Below are positions 10,213 through 19,383 of a DNA stretch of 25,317 nucleotides, piece by piece. The notes under the pieces are model-generated. The model saw only the letters and a program-made list of their open reading frames with translations. It was not told the DNA's origin and did no database searches. This DNA comes from Euperipatoides rowelli. Taxonomy: Eukaryota; Onychophora; Udeonychophora; Euonychophora; Peripatopsidae. Position numbers and translations under genes: made by a program. The stretch's first letter is position 1. Every line of letters starts with the position of its first letter. The stretch is taken from NCBI GenBank assembly GCA_003024985.2, contig PXIH01S0008103.1; one strand, written 5' to 3'.

Positions 10213-11814
10213 TACAGGTAGGTGAAATTCCATTATAACAAATTCCAGGGGACTGAATGACACCCATAAAAAAAAAAAAAAATTCTACATAATTTTTTTT
10301 TTTCAGATCTGTGACATAACATTTATAGTAATGTTTGCTTGAAATTTCTGAAACACAGATCTAGACAAATACAATCATTTATTTAAAAAATATATAAATA
10401 AGAAAACAATTCTATTAAAACATTATTTTGTTGATAATTTCTTTCACAGTTGGCTTTTTTTTTTAATAGTGAAGAAGAAAAACCTTCACCCATTTTCTTT
10501 ATTAAACTAAAAATACATTCAGTTTACATTTAAAATTCAAGTGATGAACTTCTTGTCATGAACAGCATTTATGTTAAAAGAAAAGCCTGCTTCTATACAT
10601 TGTTTTTACAGGCCAGATAAAATGGTTGAAAACGGCAGTACAATTAGTTGGCAGAAACCAGACTCGTATAATCTTGTAGAGCTGGAGAATAAATGAACAT
10701 CCTGGTATTTCTAATGAACAGAACAGTCTGCTTCTTAGTTGATAAAATACATGTTTGTTCTCCTCTGTTCTTTAGCTCAGAGAATGTCTCATTATTCACA
10801 ATCACACCCAATTTTGTTATGTGGTGGCAATCCAGCACTCCAAGGAATACCACTACAGTGAGCAATAGCATAAGACTGTACTTCCCTGTGGGACATAAAA
10901 AAGATCCATACCTGATCTTTCTATACATAATTTTGTTCTGCGATTTAACCGTTCTTTTTTGCAATCTATGCTTTCTGGTGTTCTTATTTTCCAGACTTGT
11001 AAACTATTAATGTTGCTTTTAAAAACAAAAGATATTATCATTCTTTCTGGTTATAAACAATTTTGATCTTTGAATTAAATGGGAATTGATTTTTTTTTCT
11101 TTCCAATTTCCATGCATAACAACAACATTATTTTTTAACAGGCAAGGTAATGAAAGAACAATTGTTCTCAAAAGAACAGGCAAAATAACGGTTAATACCA
11201 GGAGCAGAAAAACAACTGTTTCATGAAAATAATAGAAATTCCCATTTCTACAATCTTGGAGAATGTGTGCAGCCCCACTTCTGGTGTTTTACACAAAGGT
11301 CGAGTTTAACAGACAATCATTAAATAGCTCTGATGTCATCCATAAGCATGTGTTTGAATGGTAGTAATATGACGGTGAATGCACATTTTTAAACATCGAT
11401 CATAGATTAACTGATTTACCAATAATTAACTGCTGCAACTTTTCAGTTCTAGTTGCTCGACAACTTTATAATAATAATAGAGGTGGCAAAATTAGAATAT
11501 TGTGAACGTGAGCAAAAATTAATTATTCTTTACTTGTCTAATAATGTTATATTTTGAAAAAAGAAATAGAAATGAAATAAACAAGAAAATGTTAATTTTT
11601 TTTTTAATTAATGATTACTCAATTTTGTTGTAATGATTATTTTTATTGTTTCGATAGATTTAAGTGAACGTTATAGTAGAATTTTCATAATAGTGAATTT
11701 TTTCTATTGAATGCATTTAACCTTATAAGTATTAGCAAATAAGCAGAGACTTTTTTTTTTTGTAACGAATATTTGGTTATAGTGATACTCGTTATAATGG
11801 AATTTCACCTGTAG
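10213..11814. mobile_element. Pogo/Tigger-like DNA transposon, degraded
   Basis: The left end reads TACAGGTAGGTGAAATTCC then ATTATAAC (10213-10239). The right end on the minus strand reads TACAGGTGAAATTCCATTAT then AACGAGTAT (from 11813 downwards). These are inverted matches apart from an AGGT duplication in the left one. TA at both edges fits the TA target of Tc1/mariner/pogo elements. The AAATTCCAGGGGACTGAATG beside the left end, and repeated ATAACGAAT/CTATAACG words beside the right, resemble pogo/Tigger termini. No DDE transposase reads through the 1.6-kb interior. It is either a decayed full-length copy or a composite with internal insertions. Confidence 0.6.
10644..10964 (-). CDS. Doubtful small ORF with one hydrophobic segment
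   Basis: This minus-strand frame of 106 codons lies inside the pogo-like element, in a patch of higher G+C. The peptide has a basic N-terminus, one hydrophobic stretch (YSLMLLLTVVVFLGVL), then a soluble part with N-x-T (NNET) and two cysteines, as in a type II membrane protein. An acceptor-like TTTTTTATGTCCCACAG near 10902-10886 could make it an exon. A TTTATT (AATAAA on the minus strand) lies at about 10498-10503. The opposite strand is also open for 105 codons here, so openness alone is weak evidence. I do not recognise the protein. It may be transposon residue. Confidence 0.15.
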   Translation of the reverse strand: MQKRTVKSQNKIMYRKIRYGSFLCPTGKYSLMLLLTVVVFLGVLDCHHITKLGVIVNNETFSELKNRGEQTCILSTKKQTVLFIRNTRMFIYSPALQDYTSLVSAN

Positions 11815-13086
11815 TGTATCATTAGAAATCATAACTGAATGAAAATATAGCAAGATTGAATATAAGAGTAATTTTAATTAGTAATTGATGCAAAAATTCT
11901 AAAATTAATCCAAGATCATATGCTATGAAATATTTTTTTTTTTTTTAATTAGGCTAATAATTTTCAAAGGCAGTAGCTAAAAAATATTTTAATGCAGAAA
12001 TAAAAAAGGGGTTTTAAGTTAAAAACAAAAATTTAGATCATAAGTCATCTCTCATTTGATACAATATTACTAAAAATATCCACTGATGGACTACATATTT
12101 TCTTAGGCAATGAGCCCATTTTCGTTTTAAGGCTATTTCAAATTCTTTTTGCTACTCTGCAAAATGTTATCTTGGACTCAGGGTGACTATCTTTAAACAT
12201 TTTTTTTTTTTAGATATTACCTTTAAAAATATAATTACGGTATTAAATATTTTCAATGCAGATGATCTTTAAGAATTTAAACATTTTGTTTACTTTAAAA
12301 AATCAGCACAAGAAAAGCTCAATTTGTATGGTTTTCATCCTTTCAAACCACCTTTTTGTGCTTACTATTAACAACAAAAATCCATTATTTCACTTAAATT
12401 ATTTACCACAGTTAAATAAATTAAGAAATGTGATTAACAGTACTGGCTTCACGTCAATGATCATACTGAAAAGAATTCATTTTATAAAATGTTATAAATT
12501 AAAAAGATTTTTTTTTACCCAAATTTTATTTAAATAATATTTTGAGTGTAGTTTATCCTTTTAATATGTTTCAGTGGACCAAATTTAGCTGCTACTGTAT
12601 TTTTATATTGTTGCATAATAAACACCATGTCGAAATTTTACTTTTCAATCAGTGCCAAATTCGTATTTAATCTGATTATAATCATACTGAACAGGCTTAT
12701 TATTAATTTTAACATTTAAAATTAAGAATTCAAAATATGTAATACTTACCAGTTAAATATTTCTTTGGATTAGTCAAGTCTAATGATTTTATCAACTAAT
12801 TACAAAATACGATACAGTTTACAGCACCAAATAGAAATCTTGATTGTTGCCCAAATATACCATTTGGTTACAAAACATGTATCCAAGAATAATTGGATTC
12901 AATTTTATCCATTTACAATTATTGTTGACCTATCTAATTAACCTAAAAGCTCCAAAGTCCTTAAACTTGCCTCATCTAAGCCTTAAATTCATTTAATCAT
13001 GATATATAAGGGCTATTGTATTTAGGAAACTTTGAGATGTTTTAATACACCAGATGTGCCTTTGAACAAGTAAGTAGGAGCATGGT
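11815..13086. other. AT-rich DNA downstream of the minus-strand gene, no gene seen
   Basis: No supported coding or RNA gene. A plus-strand open frame at 12256-12537 is low-complexity (Lys, Asn, Leu and Phe) and looks like chance in AT-rich DNA. Part of this stretch could belong to the 3' untranslated region of the minus-strand gene if the AATAAA at 13087-13092 is not used. Confidence 0.45.
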
Positions 13087-13092
13087 TTTATT
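13087..13092 (-). promoter_or_regulatory. Candidate polyadenylation signal AATAAA
   Basis: TTTATT on the plus strand gives AATAAA on the minus strand, about 185 bases after the stop codon of the minus-strand gene (13277-13279). It is the first canonical hexamer I see after the stop. The hexamer is frequent by chance in such AT-rich DNA, so later sites (for example about 12526-12531) remain possible. Confidence 0.4.
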
Positions 13093-13276
13093 GTGTACTT
13101 TAGATTAGAAGAGTATATGAAATGCAACCCAGAAAGTCTATAATTTAAATTCTATAAAGAGATGTTTATACTGTTCATTTCATTACTCTTCTTTTATCTA
13201 TTAGCTTCATCTAAAAACTAGATAAATCAGGTTGAGAAGAGGCTCGACGACGATAAGAATGACAATTGGCCTCTAG

Positions 13277-13545
13277 TCACATGATTACTCGATCTTCATC
13301 TAGTGGCTCCCTCTTCTGTTCAGATAGCAACATACGAGTACTAGAAGTGCTGCTGAAGCTTTCTCCACTACTACGATTACTTGAGCCAATCAGGGGTGTT
13401 CCTGGCAGAGATATCGCTTCAGCATAAGATGGTGGATTTTTTAGTGGAACGCTTTCAGCACGATCTTCGGGTGTATATAAAATGGAGGATGTGATATCAT
13501 CAGGACGTACATCAATATCTTGTAAGACACAGCTTGCATCATCCA
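13277..13545 (-). CDS. Terminal coding exon: C-terminal tail with PPxY motif
   Basis: The exon starts after a pyrimidine-rich acceptor (TTCTTATTTTCAG, AG at 13547-13546). It completes a codon begun in the previous exon (T|TG, Leu) and runs 88 codons to TGA at 13279-13277. Counting from the first residue in the window it covers residues 217-304. It contains ILYTPEDRAES, a PPxY motif (N-P-P-S-Y, Tyr 256), which in other proteins binds WW domains such as those of Nedd4-type ubiquitin ligases, then a Ser-rich stretch (SSNRSSGESFSSTSS). It ends LDEDRVIM. The last three residues, V-I-M, fit the hydrophobic-x-hydrophobic pattern of class II PDZ ligands. PDZ and WW binding are inferences. No domain fold or membrane segment is visible, and the family is unrecognised. 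Confidence 0.85.
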
Positions 13546-14300
13546 CTGAAAATAAGAATATGTGCATTTTATTACAAAATACTTTCAGGGGTAGGGCTGG
13601 ATTGTATCTCAGATACAAGATAAGCAATAATTACAGTATATCTTGCAAATTATGTCCAGACACAGTTTGGAAATCTATTTGAAATGTAATTTTACAGCAT
13701 ATTTGAGGTACAATATTTATCTTGAATTTAAGATACAATTTTGTTATATTTTGTACTTTATAAATCATTTTAATACTTAATCTAATGGTGCTAAGGTTAA
13801 AATAATCAATTCTATTTTTAAAACTTGCCTTCAGAAAGTTCAACAGACTAAAATATTAATTATGCTAGCACCACAGTACAAAAAAAATATCATTAAGTTT
13901 ATATTTAGACAAAAAACAACATACAGAAGAAAAAATTATTGTCTTATATCATTTAACTGTTGACTCTTTAACGTCTATGCGTTAGTACTGTATTTTTAGG
14001 CCGAACGTAAATCAACTGAATTGCATTTTTAGTTTAATTATATTAGGTTTAAAGATACAGTACACTTACTAACACATAAACTTTAAATAGCAGTAAAATG
14101 ACAATTTAAAAAAAAAATTACTTGTTTATTGATTTGAACTGGACTGTATTCTTTTTTTCTGTCAATCTTTCATGACAATTTTAAGATGGTAAGCAAATTA
14201 ATATAGCCTATACAAAGTTAATTAAATGTACCATAAATATACAGTAGTTAATTATTATATTTTTAATGCAAGATCTGTAATTAGATTAAACCTCCCATTA

Positions 14301-14510
14301 TACAGTATTTGGGTCAATATGACCGAGTAACACCATTTAGGAATTATTTCCTCAGCAAAAAAAATATATTTGGTAGGTCGGTCAAATTAGACGTGTCTTT
14401 CAATATAATAATCATTTTCTTCCAGTTAATTTTTTTATAGTCTTAGTTCTTTGGCAAAAACATTAAGTTATCTCATCAAGACCAAAGGATCATAGTGACC
14501 CAATATACAG
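14301..14510. mobile_element. Small terminal-inverted-repeat element (~200 bp)
   Basis: The left end reads TATTTGGGTCAATATGACC (from 14306). The right end read on the minus strand is TATATTGGGTCACTATGATCC (from about 14508). The TTGGGTCANTATGA.CC words match at about 14 of 16 positions. Both ends sit in a TACAGTAT context. The length and lack of coding fit a MITE. GGGTCA-type ends occur in some piggyBac-like elements, but no TTAA flank is evident, so the superfamily is open. Confidence 0.5.
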
Positions 14511-14672
14511 TATTTACTATAGAAATTTCTATTTTTTTTTCAGGATTGAGATTGCAGAAATAATAAATTTATAAGAAAATGTATCTAGAATATATAATCC
14601 AGGAGCAAATAGTGCCTTTAAGATAGGTTTAACAGGTGACATTGCATTTGTGTCATTATAATCAAAGGGACT

Positions 14673-15366
14673 TTAGGTATGTTCGTCATAAGATTTTTTC
14701 AGTGCATTTCGTTAATTTGGTTTATACCTGGTCACGTGAACATTTAATTTTATAGATGAACGATAAAGTTAGCCCTTTTTGAGTAGCAAAGTACTAGATC
14801 TTAATAAAATAGTTTAAGTATTCAACAATAATTTTGATGCAATTGAAGATGAAATTCTAAGTTATTAATAAAATGAAAAAAAAAATAACTGTTTGTATTG
14901 AAGACTATTTTACAAAGATTAGCATTTCAAATTACTGCATTAATCCTTTCAGGTAAAGACTTGAGCAGCCTTACTTATGGGGATATTGAAAATCGACGTA
15001 TTTCTTCCCCCCAAAAAATGAATTTAAAATTCATTATTAGGATTGCAGATGATTAAAATGAAAAATTATTGCTACCCAATCATCTAAGATATTGTATTCA
15101 CTCGGTTTTTATATAACCATTCCAATCTCTTTAATAAATCCAAGTTGAAGCAACGATAACTTTTTTTGTCGGCCATTATGAAAACCAAATCTCACGAAGT
15201 TACCCACCTCTCGAGCAGGGTAAAAAAGTTAATAACGAAATGCATGAGATTACCCTAACTAAAACAATGACGAACGATCTCGTTAAGTTCGTGAGCTAAT
15301 GACGAACGAAAAAATATCAAATAATTNAAATAATTAAAAAAGTTAGCTATTGACGAACACACCTAA
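14673..15366 (-). mobile_element. TGTTCGTCA-ended DNA transposon, copy 2 (reverse orientation)
   Basis: The outer ends form an inverted repeat: TTAGGTATGTTCGTCA at 14673-14688 and, on the minus strand, TTAGGTGTGTTCGTCA at 15366-15351 (one mismatch in 16). Extra TGACGAACGA words at 15268-15277 and 15300-15309 act as subterminal repeats near one end. Read on the minus strand, the interior follows copy 1 (7729-8574) for most of its length, with scattered substitutions. It has no coding capacity. One N at 15327 sits between two identical 8-mers. The element inserted into an intron, antisense to copy 1 and about 6.1 kb from it. Confidence 0.8.
15319..15335. other. Duplicated 8-mer around a single N (assembly join)
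   Basis: AAATAATT occurs at 15319-15326 and again at 15328-15335, with a single N between. This is the same pattern as at 8041-8099. It suggests unmerged contig overlap. The related end of copy 1 (AGAATTATTTAAAC, about 7751-7764) has the word once. Confidence 0.65.
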
Positions 15367-16137
15367 TGATGTATGTAAAGTCTAAGGTTTAATAAAGGAA
15401 GATTAATTGGGTTCCTACGATTTTAAAATTAATTTGCATCTAAAATGTCATATTTAAAAAAAAAATTATCTGACACGCTACAAGTTTTTTTTTTTTTTTA
15501 ATCTCTATCATTAGCACACTGATTTGTGATTAAAAAATAAAATCCATACCATTTAGAAAATCTTCCCTTTGCTAAACTAAAATTAGTGGATATTTAGAAT
15601 ATCAAAATAATTCTACCCATTATAAAATTAATTAAAATACTTTTTTTTTTAAATTCTTTTTAATGCTTTTATCTTTGAAGATAATGTCCGAGGACGTGAT
15701 GTATTAATTTAGTCCTTACAAAAGCTCTTTAACGCGTTTTTTTCTTACAATGTTATTTCTACATGCCAATTAATATTTTTCGTAAGAATTTTATTATTGA
15801 TTTTAAAAATACTTGAGATTTACACTCATTTTTTTGCAGACAATTTATTTACAAACAAAAAAAAACCTGTCAAAGAGTTAAATATTATCAAACTTTCATA
15901 GTTCTAATAAAATTTTATTCAAGCTTAAAACAATCTAAAGCTGATAAATGTGAAGTATTTGAAGCAGCAAAATTTGTTTTCTGCATAGCATTTTTAAATC
16001 CCTTTTTAAAAACAAAAATTTGTAATAAAAGTTGCAGTGGCAAGAAATTATTTTTTAGGTAATAAATTATTTTTTTTACCTTACTGACCATCGTATCTAT
16101 ATATTTTTTTTTTAAATAGTCAATTTGTCATACTTAC

Positions 16138-16312
16138 ATTCAGGAGTTTCACTATAATCTGGTGCAGGATCATCCTCTTGATAATCTGGGCTTGGTTCTA
16201 GAGGGGGAGTTACAGAGCGTTCATCTTCATCTAATAGGCAGCTATGGGTGGTGGAAACTTGAGAATCCTGGGGACTATCTCGTGCACTGTCATATCCACT
16301 TTTTAACAATGG
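16138..16312 (-). CDS. Internal coding exon: acidic, S/T-P-rich tail segment
   Basis: Acceptor TTTTTAAGCAG lies just before 16312 and donor GTAAGTATG begins at 16137. The exon begins on a codon boundary (CCA, Pro) and ends with the first base of a Leu codon. It encodes residues 158-215. Use of the upstream AAG as acceptor would add one Gln (NAGNAG tandem acceptor) without breaking the frame. Visible motifs are SGYDSARDSPQDS, LLDEDERSVTPPLEPSP and two tyrosines in acidic settings (SPDYQEDD and APDYSETPE), plausible phosphosites. It is low in hydrophobic residues, so probably disordered and solvent-exposed. No family was recognised. Confidence 0.85.
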
Positions 16313-17652
16313 CTGCTTAAAAATAATAATAAAAAACTTAATATTCTATTGAACTAAATAAAACAAGCCAAATCAATTTATTCAATTTACTATAAACTTT
16401 ATAAGTTTAGTAAAAATATTTGCTAAAGAGCAACATTTATAATATGTTTTACACACTAGATGTTCCTATAGTCATTCTGTTTTGTTGTTCTTTTAATCAT
16501 AAAATATGAACTTGTCCTGTGAAATGTTTTGTGGTCTAGTTCAGAAGAATCAGGACCACTACAGGAGCCTTTTGGTGACCTATACCTTTGTGCAATGGCA
16601 GTAGACTGTCCACAAGGCCTGTAAGGGGAAAGTTTGGTGCAATGTCAGCCAATCATGCCTAGACAACCCATGGATTTGGGGTATTACATCTATACAAGGG
16701 AAGGAAGTCAGAAAATCAAGTCTAGACAAACAGGGATTCAGGATTTGTATAATCACACGTCTATATTTCTCTGTACTATGCTTCTTTTTATTGTTTCTTT
16801 ACTACTTTTTCATCTGTTTCTATTTCTGCTTATTTTTTTATTATTATATTTGTTTATTTTCCTTACTTTTTTTTTCAAGAACATTAATCATGAGAAATGG
16901 AGTATATTTAGTTTGGACAGCTTTGAACAGTGGAAGTATGAGATCTATTAATGGATTTTCTTCTTTGTACATCTAGGATCTTAATGATATTCAGGACCAT
17001 TATGTTGAAATTACAGAGTTGATGAGTTATTTATTTTTTTATTTAGTAATTTTTCATTCTTTTGCATCTCCAAAGCTTAGTTGCCTGGCTAGACGGTGTG
17101 TTGATTATTGAACAGAGACCAGAGATAGTGAGCCTCTGTGTCTGAGCAAAGAACAAGATCAACTGAATCTTCTGGCTTTTATCCTATCTGATCGGATTCT
17201 CAAGACATTGGCAAGTTATTGGTATATCCAACTATCCCATCCCATCATTATTCTGATGTACAGTATATCCTGGTTATCATATGCCTTCCATTTGGTCCGT
17301 GCTGTAATGTACTGTAAAAGTGAATGACATGGTAGTTTAGACTAACTGGAGTCTGGATAGTTTGCAGAGAAGATGAAAGTAATATTCTAATGTTTCAAGC
17401 TATTTGCTTAAAATGGTAATTTGGAAATGTCTATTTTCAAATGTTCTTTTATTGTAGAATTCAACTTAAGTATGATGACTTTTGGTAAGCATTATAACTT
17501 TGGTAAGCAATTATATTTTATATATGAATTTGTATTTTCTAATTATTTATTTTTTCCTAAATTAGCCATTCTTATCTCTTAGTGTCAATCAGTATCTCTT
17601 TAGTGTCTTACAAGAGTTATTATTTATTTCTAGACAGATGCTTTTAAAATAT

Positions 17653-18150
17653 TGTGACGCTCACCCATAGTATAATATTTAGTTTTTCATATAGTCACCT
17701 ATATTATAATAGTTATATTTACTGTATATCCATCTGTATTTTAATTTCTTTTTTATTCTTATTTGTTTACATTTTCTCGAGCATTCCAATGCATTTGGTT
17801 TCATTCGTGACGTGGTTACGAAGGTTAGTAAAAACGTCACGACTACATCATTACTGGAGATAATGCTAATTTACTCATTATGTATTTTGGATGAGATTGT
17901 ACGAGGGGGAGTGGCCTATAAAGGCTTCTTACACTCAGTATTTTCTTACCTGGGGAGTGACTCCCGTCACCTGATACAACGTACTGGCGGAAGTCATCTC
18001 CCGTATGTTTGTCAACCTTCCATGGAATATGGGTTTTTAGTATACCGGTTAGCAAAGCCAGCTGGATGGTATCCTTTTGCTGTAAATAGTTTATTTACCC
18101 TGAATAAAAAAGAGTTTTATTTACAAGCACAAACCAGTGTTTGGTTTTCA
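17653..18150 (+). mobile_element. Possible solo LTR or promoter-bearing element
   Basis: The segment starts TGTGACGCTCACC (17653) and can be read to a terminal CA near 18150. It holds in order a 9-bp inverted repeat with two CRE half-sites (TCGTGACGT at 17805-17813, ACGTCACGA at 17834-17842), a TATAAA box (17917-17922), an initiator-like TCAGTA (17935-17940), and AATAAA (18103-18108). This is the U3-R-U5 order of a retrotransposon LTR of typical length, and the G+C content from 17880 exceeds that around it. No primer-binding site or internal region is visible, and no second LTR was seen. It could instead be another promoter-containing element. Confidence 0.35.
17805..17922 (+). promoter_or_regulatory. 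CRE inverted pair and TATA box
   Basis: TCGTGACGT and its reverse complement ACGTCACGA lie 20 bases apart, each containing a TGACG half-site of the CRE/ATF type. A TATAAA in the context GGCCTATAAAGGC follows about 75 bases downstream. The arrangement suggests a TATA-driven plus-strand promoter, probably of the LTR-like element it lies in. Activity is inferred only. Confidence 0.4.
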
Positions 18151-18202
18151 ACTTTATAGCATCACCATAGCAACAGCAGCCATTTCCACTCAATTATTCC
18201 GC

Positions 18203-18290
18203 CTCCTGAGGACATTATATAATGTCGGAGATTTCTAAACATCTGAATGACACCTTACCGACCAATGAAAATCTCTGAAACGTTATATCT
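18203..18290 (+). other. Structured segment with hammerhead-like core words
   Basis: CCTGAGGA is followed by a perfect 8-bp stem (GACATTAT / ATAATGTC, 18211-18226). Then comes a second stem pairing GAGATTT (18228-18234) with AAATCTC (18269-18275), then TGAAACGTTAT. CTGANGA, stem, GAAAC is the core order of hammerhead ribozymes found in some retroelements. Here the expected GAAA after the first stem reads GGAG, and GAAAC appears only after the second stem. It is at best a decayed or rearranged relative. The stems themselves are plain in the sequence. Confidence 0.3.
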
Positions 18291-18471
18291 TCAAAGCATA
18301 ATGACTGGTGTTTTACAATTGTACTGTATTTTAGATACAATTATACAGTATAGTGGAAATGGAATAAAATATGATTTATTACATTTTGATAATAGATTGT
18401 TTCTATTATTCTGTTAATTATGAATATGCAGTCAATCTGATATTTATGATTAACTGTACATTTATTATTTG

Positions 18472-18473
18472 NN
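18472..18473. other. Two undetermined bases (NN)
   Basis: NN interrupts an AT-rich intron segment. Unlike the Ns at 8070 and 15327, the flanks are not obviously duplicated. Confidence 0.9.
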
Positions 18474-19115
18474 AGTATTTTGACGCTTGTCAAATTATTA
18501 CACAGTAGGCTGTTATATGTTTGTTTGTTGATATAACTCTTGTTGCGAATTGTGAACGACTAAACCTGACTCACTCATTAGGGCCAAGGTTAAGACTGTT
18601 ATAATTTGTTATTTTTAATGCTTGCTTGGGCCATTTTTTTTTTTTTTTTTTTTTTGAAGCTGTAAATAATTCAGCTTTTATCATTTATTTCCTTTTTTCT
18701 TTTACTGTACATGTAAAATATCCTTATTGTAAAAAGGTCTGCATCTCATTTGGGGCTAAGACCTTTATTACTAATCATTTTATTTATTTATTTTCGTTTT
18801 TTATTGTATTTATTGTTGATAATAAACTTAGATAATATAACATGTTATACTGTAGCTTCTTAATATACAGTATATACAGTACTGTAGTACATCTTGTCCT
18901 TGAAATTAGTTCCACCTAGTGGATACTGATAGCACTACATTTGATATCTGTAGTAGATTTACTGTATAAGGTACAGTATACTGTAATTTATAAAATTATA
19001 AAAATATCAATAAATGTTAGCAATTTTTAATCTTTATAATAACAAAGGTGAACATTTTAAAATACTGGTAGTTAATGCAAACATATGAGCAAATATTTTA
19101 CAGCAAGATACATAC

Positions 19116-19383
19116 TGAAAAATCATTCCCTGCCAACACTTCATTGACTACTGTAATCGAATCCTGGGGTGTACGATAAATGCTATCGTAGGAATTATCT
19201 CTCAGTGGAGTCTGAGAAAGAATTCCTAATTCATGTTCATGAGGTGACAACTTTGGTGATGAGTCTGTAGAAAGAACAGTTTCCGTCATCATGGTGATAG
19301 CAGCATCTCCCAAGGCTACAACTACTGGATCTCCCTCCAAGGATTTCCTAACATTTGTCCGAGCCTCAACCATGGATGGATGC
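19116..19383 (-). CDS. Internal coding exon: residues 68-157 of the tail
   Basis: Acceptor TTTTGTTCAG precedes 19383 and donor GTATGTATC starts at 19115. The first base completes an Arg codon (AG|G), and the exon ends exactly at a codon boundary. The peptide opens HPSMVEARTNVRKSLEGDP, followed by the most ordered-looking part of the tail, VVVALGDAAITMM, a short hydrophobic, probably helical piece too short and mixed to be a clear membrane span. After it come S/T-P sites (SSPKLSP, SQTPL, RTPQDS) and a Tyr pair (NSYDSIYRTP). No catalytic motif is visible. The VRKSLEGDPVVVALGDAA segment is the best query for finding homologues. Confidence 0.88.

Larger units (their letters stand above)
13546..16137 (-). 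other. Intron (phase 1) carrying two mobile elements
   Basis: This 2592-base intron has GTAAGTATG at its donor (from 16137) and CAG at its acceptor. Its phase agrees on both sides. It holds a small terminal-inverted-repeat element (about 14301-14510) and the reversed copy of the TGTTCGTCA transposon (14673-15366). The remaining parts (13560-14290 and 15370-16130) are AT-rich with no supported gene. Confidence 0.85.
16313..19115 (-). other. Intron (phase 0) with less AT-rich insertions
   Basis: The 2803-base intron has donor GTATGTATC and acceptor TTAAGCAG. Segments at about 16500-16760 and 17080-17400 are clearly less AT-rich than the surroundings but hold no protein I can recognise. They may be old insertions. 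A T-rich tract follows at 16780-16880. An LTR-like segment lies at 17653-18150 and a structured segment at 18203-18290. Two Ns are at 18472-18473. TACAGTA-type words cluster at 18850-18985. Confidence 0.8.

Noticed and set aside
13482-13682. Plus-strand frame opposite the last exon
   Set aside because: Antisense shadow of the real coding exon.
16586-16618. Possible 33-base microexon on the minus strand with AG and GT borders
   Set aside because: It is in phase and lacks stops, but the 11 residues are Trp/Cys-rich and unlike the surrounding tail, and the main gene model is complete without it.
16634-16951. Plus-strand open frame with a long Leu/Phe stretch
   Set aside because: The hydrophobic part comes from a T-rich intronic tract; no start context, homology or conserved pattern.
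17812-18159. Plus-strand open frame of 115 codons
   Set aside because: It crosses the TATA and AATAAA signals of the LTR-like segment; openness reflects higher G+C, and no protein family is visible.
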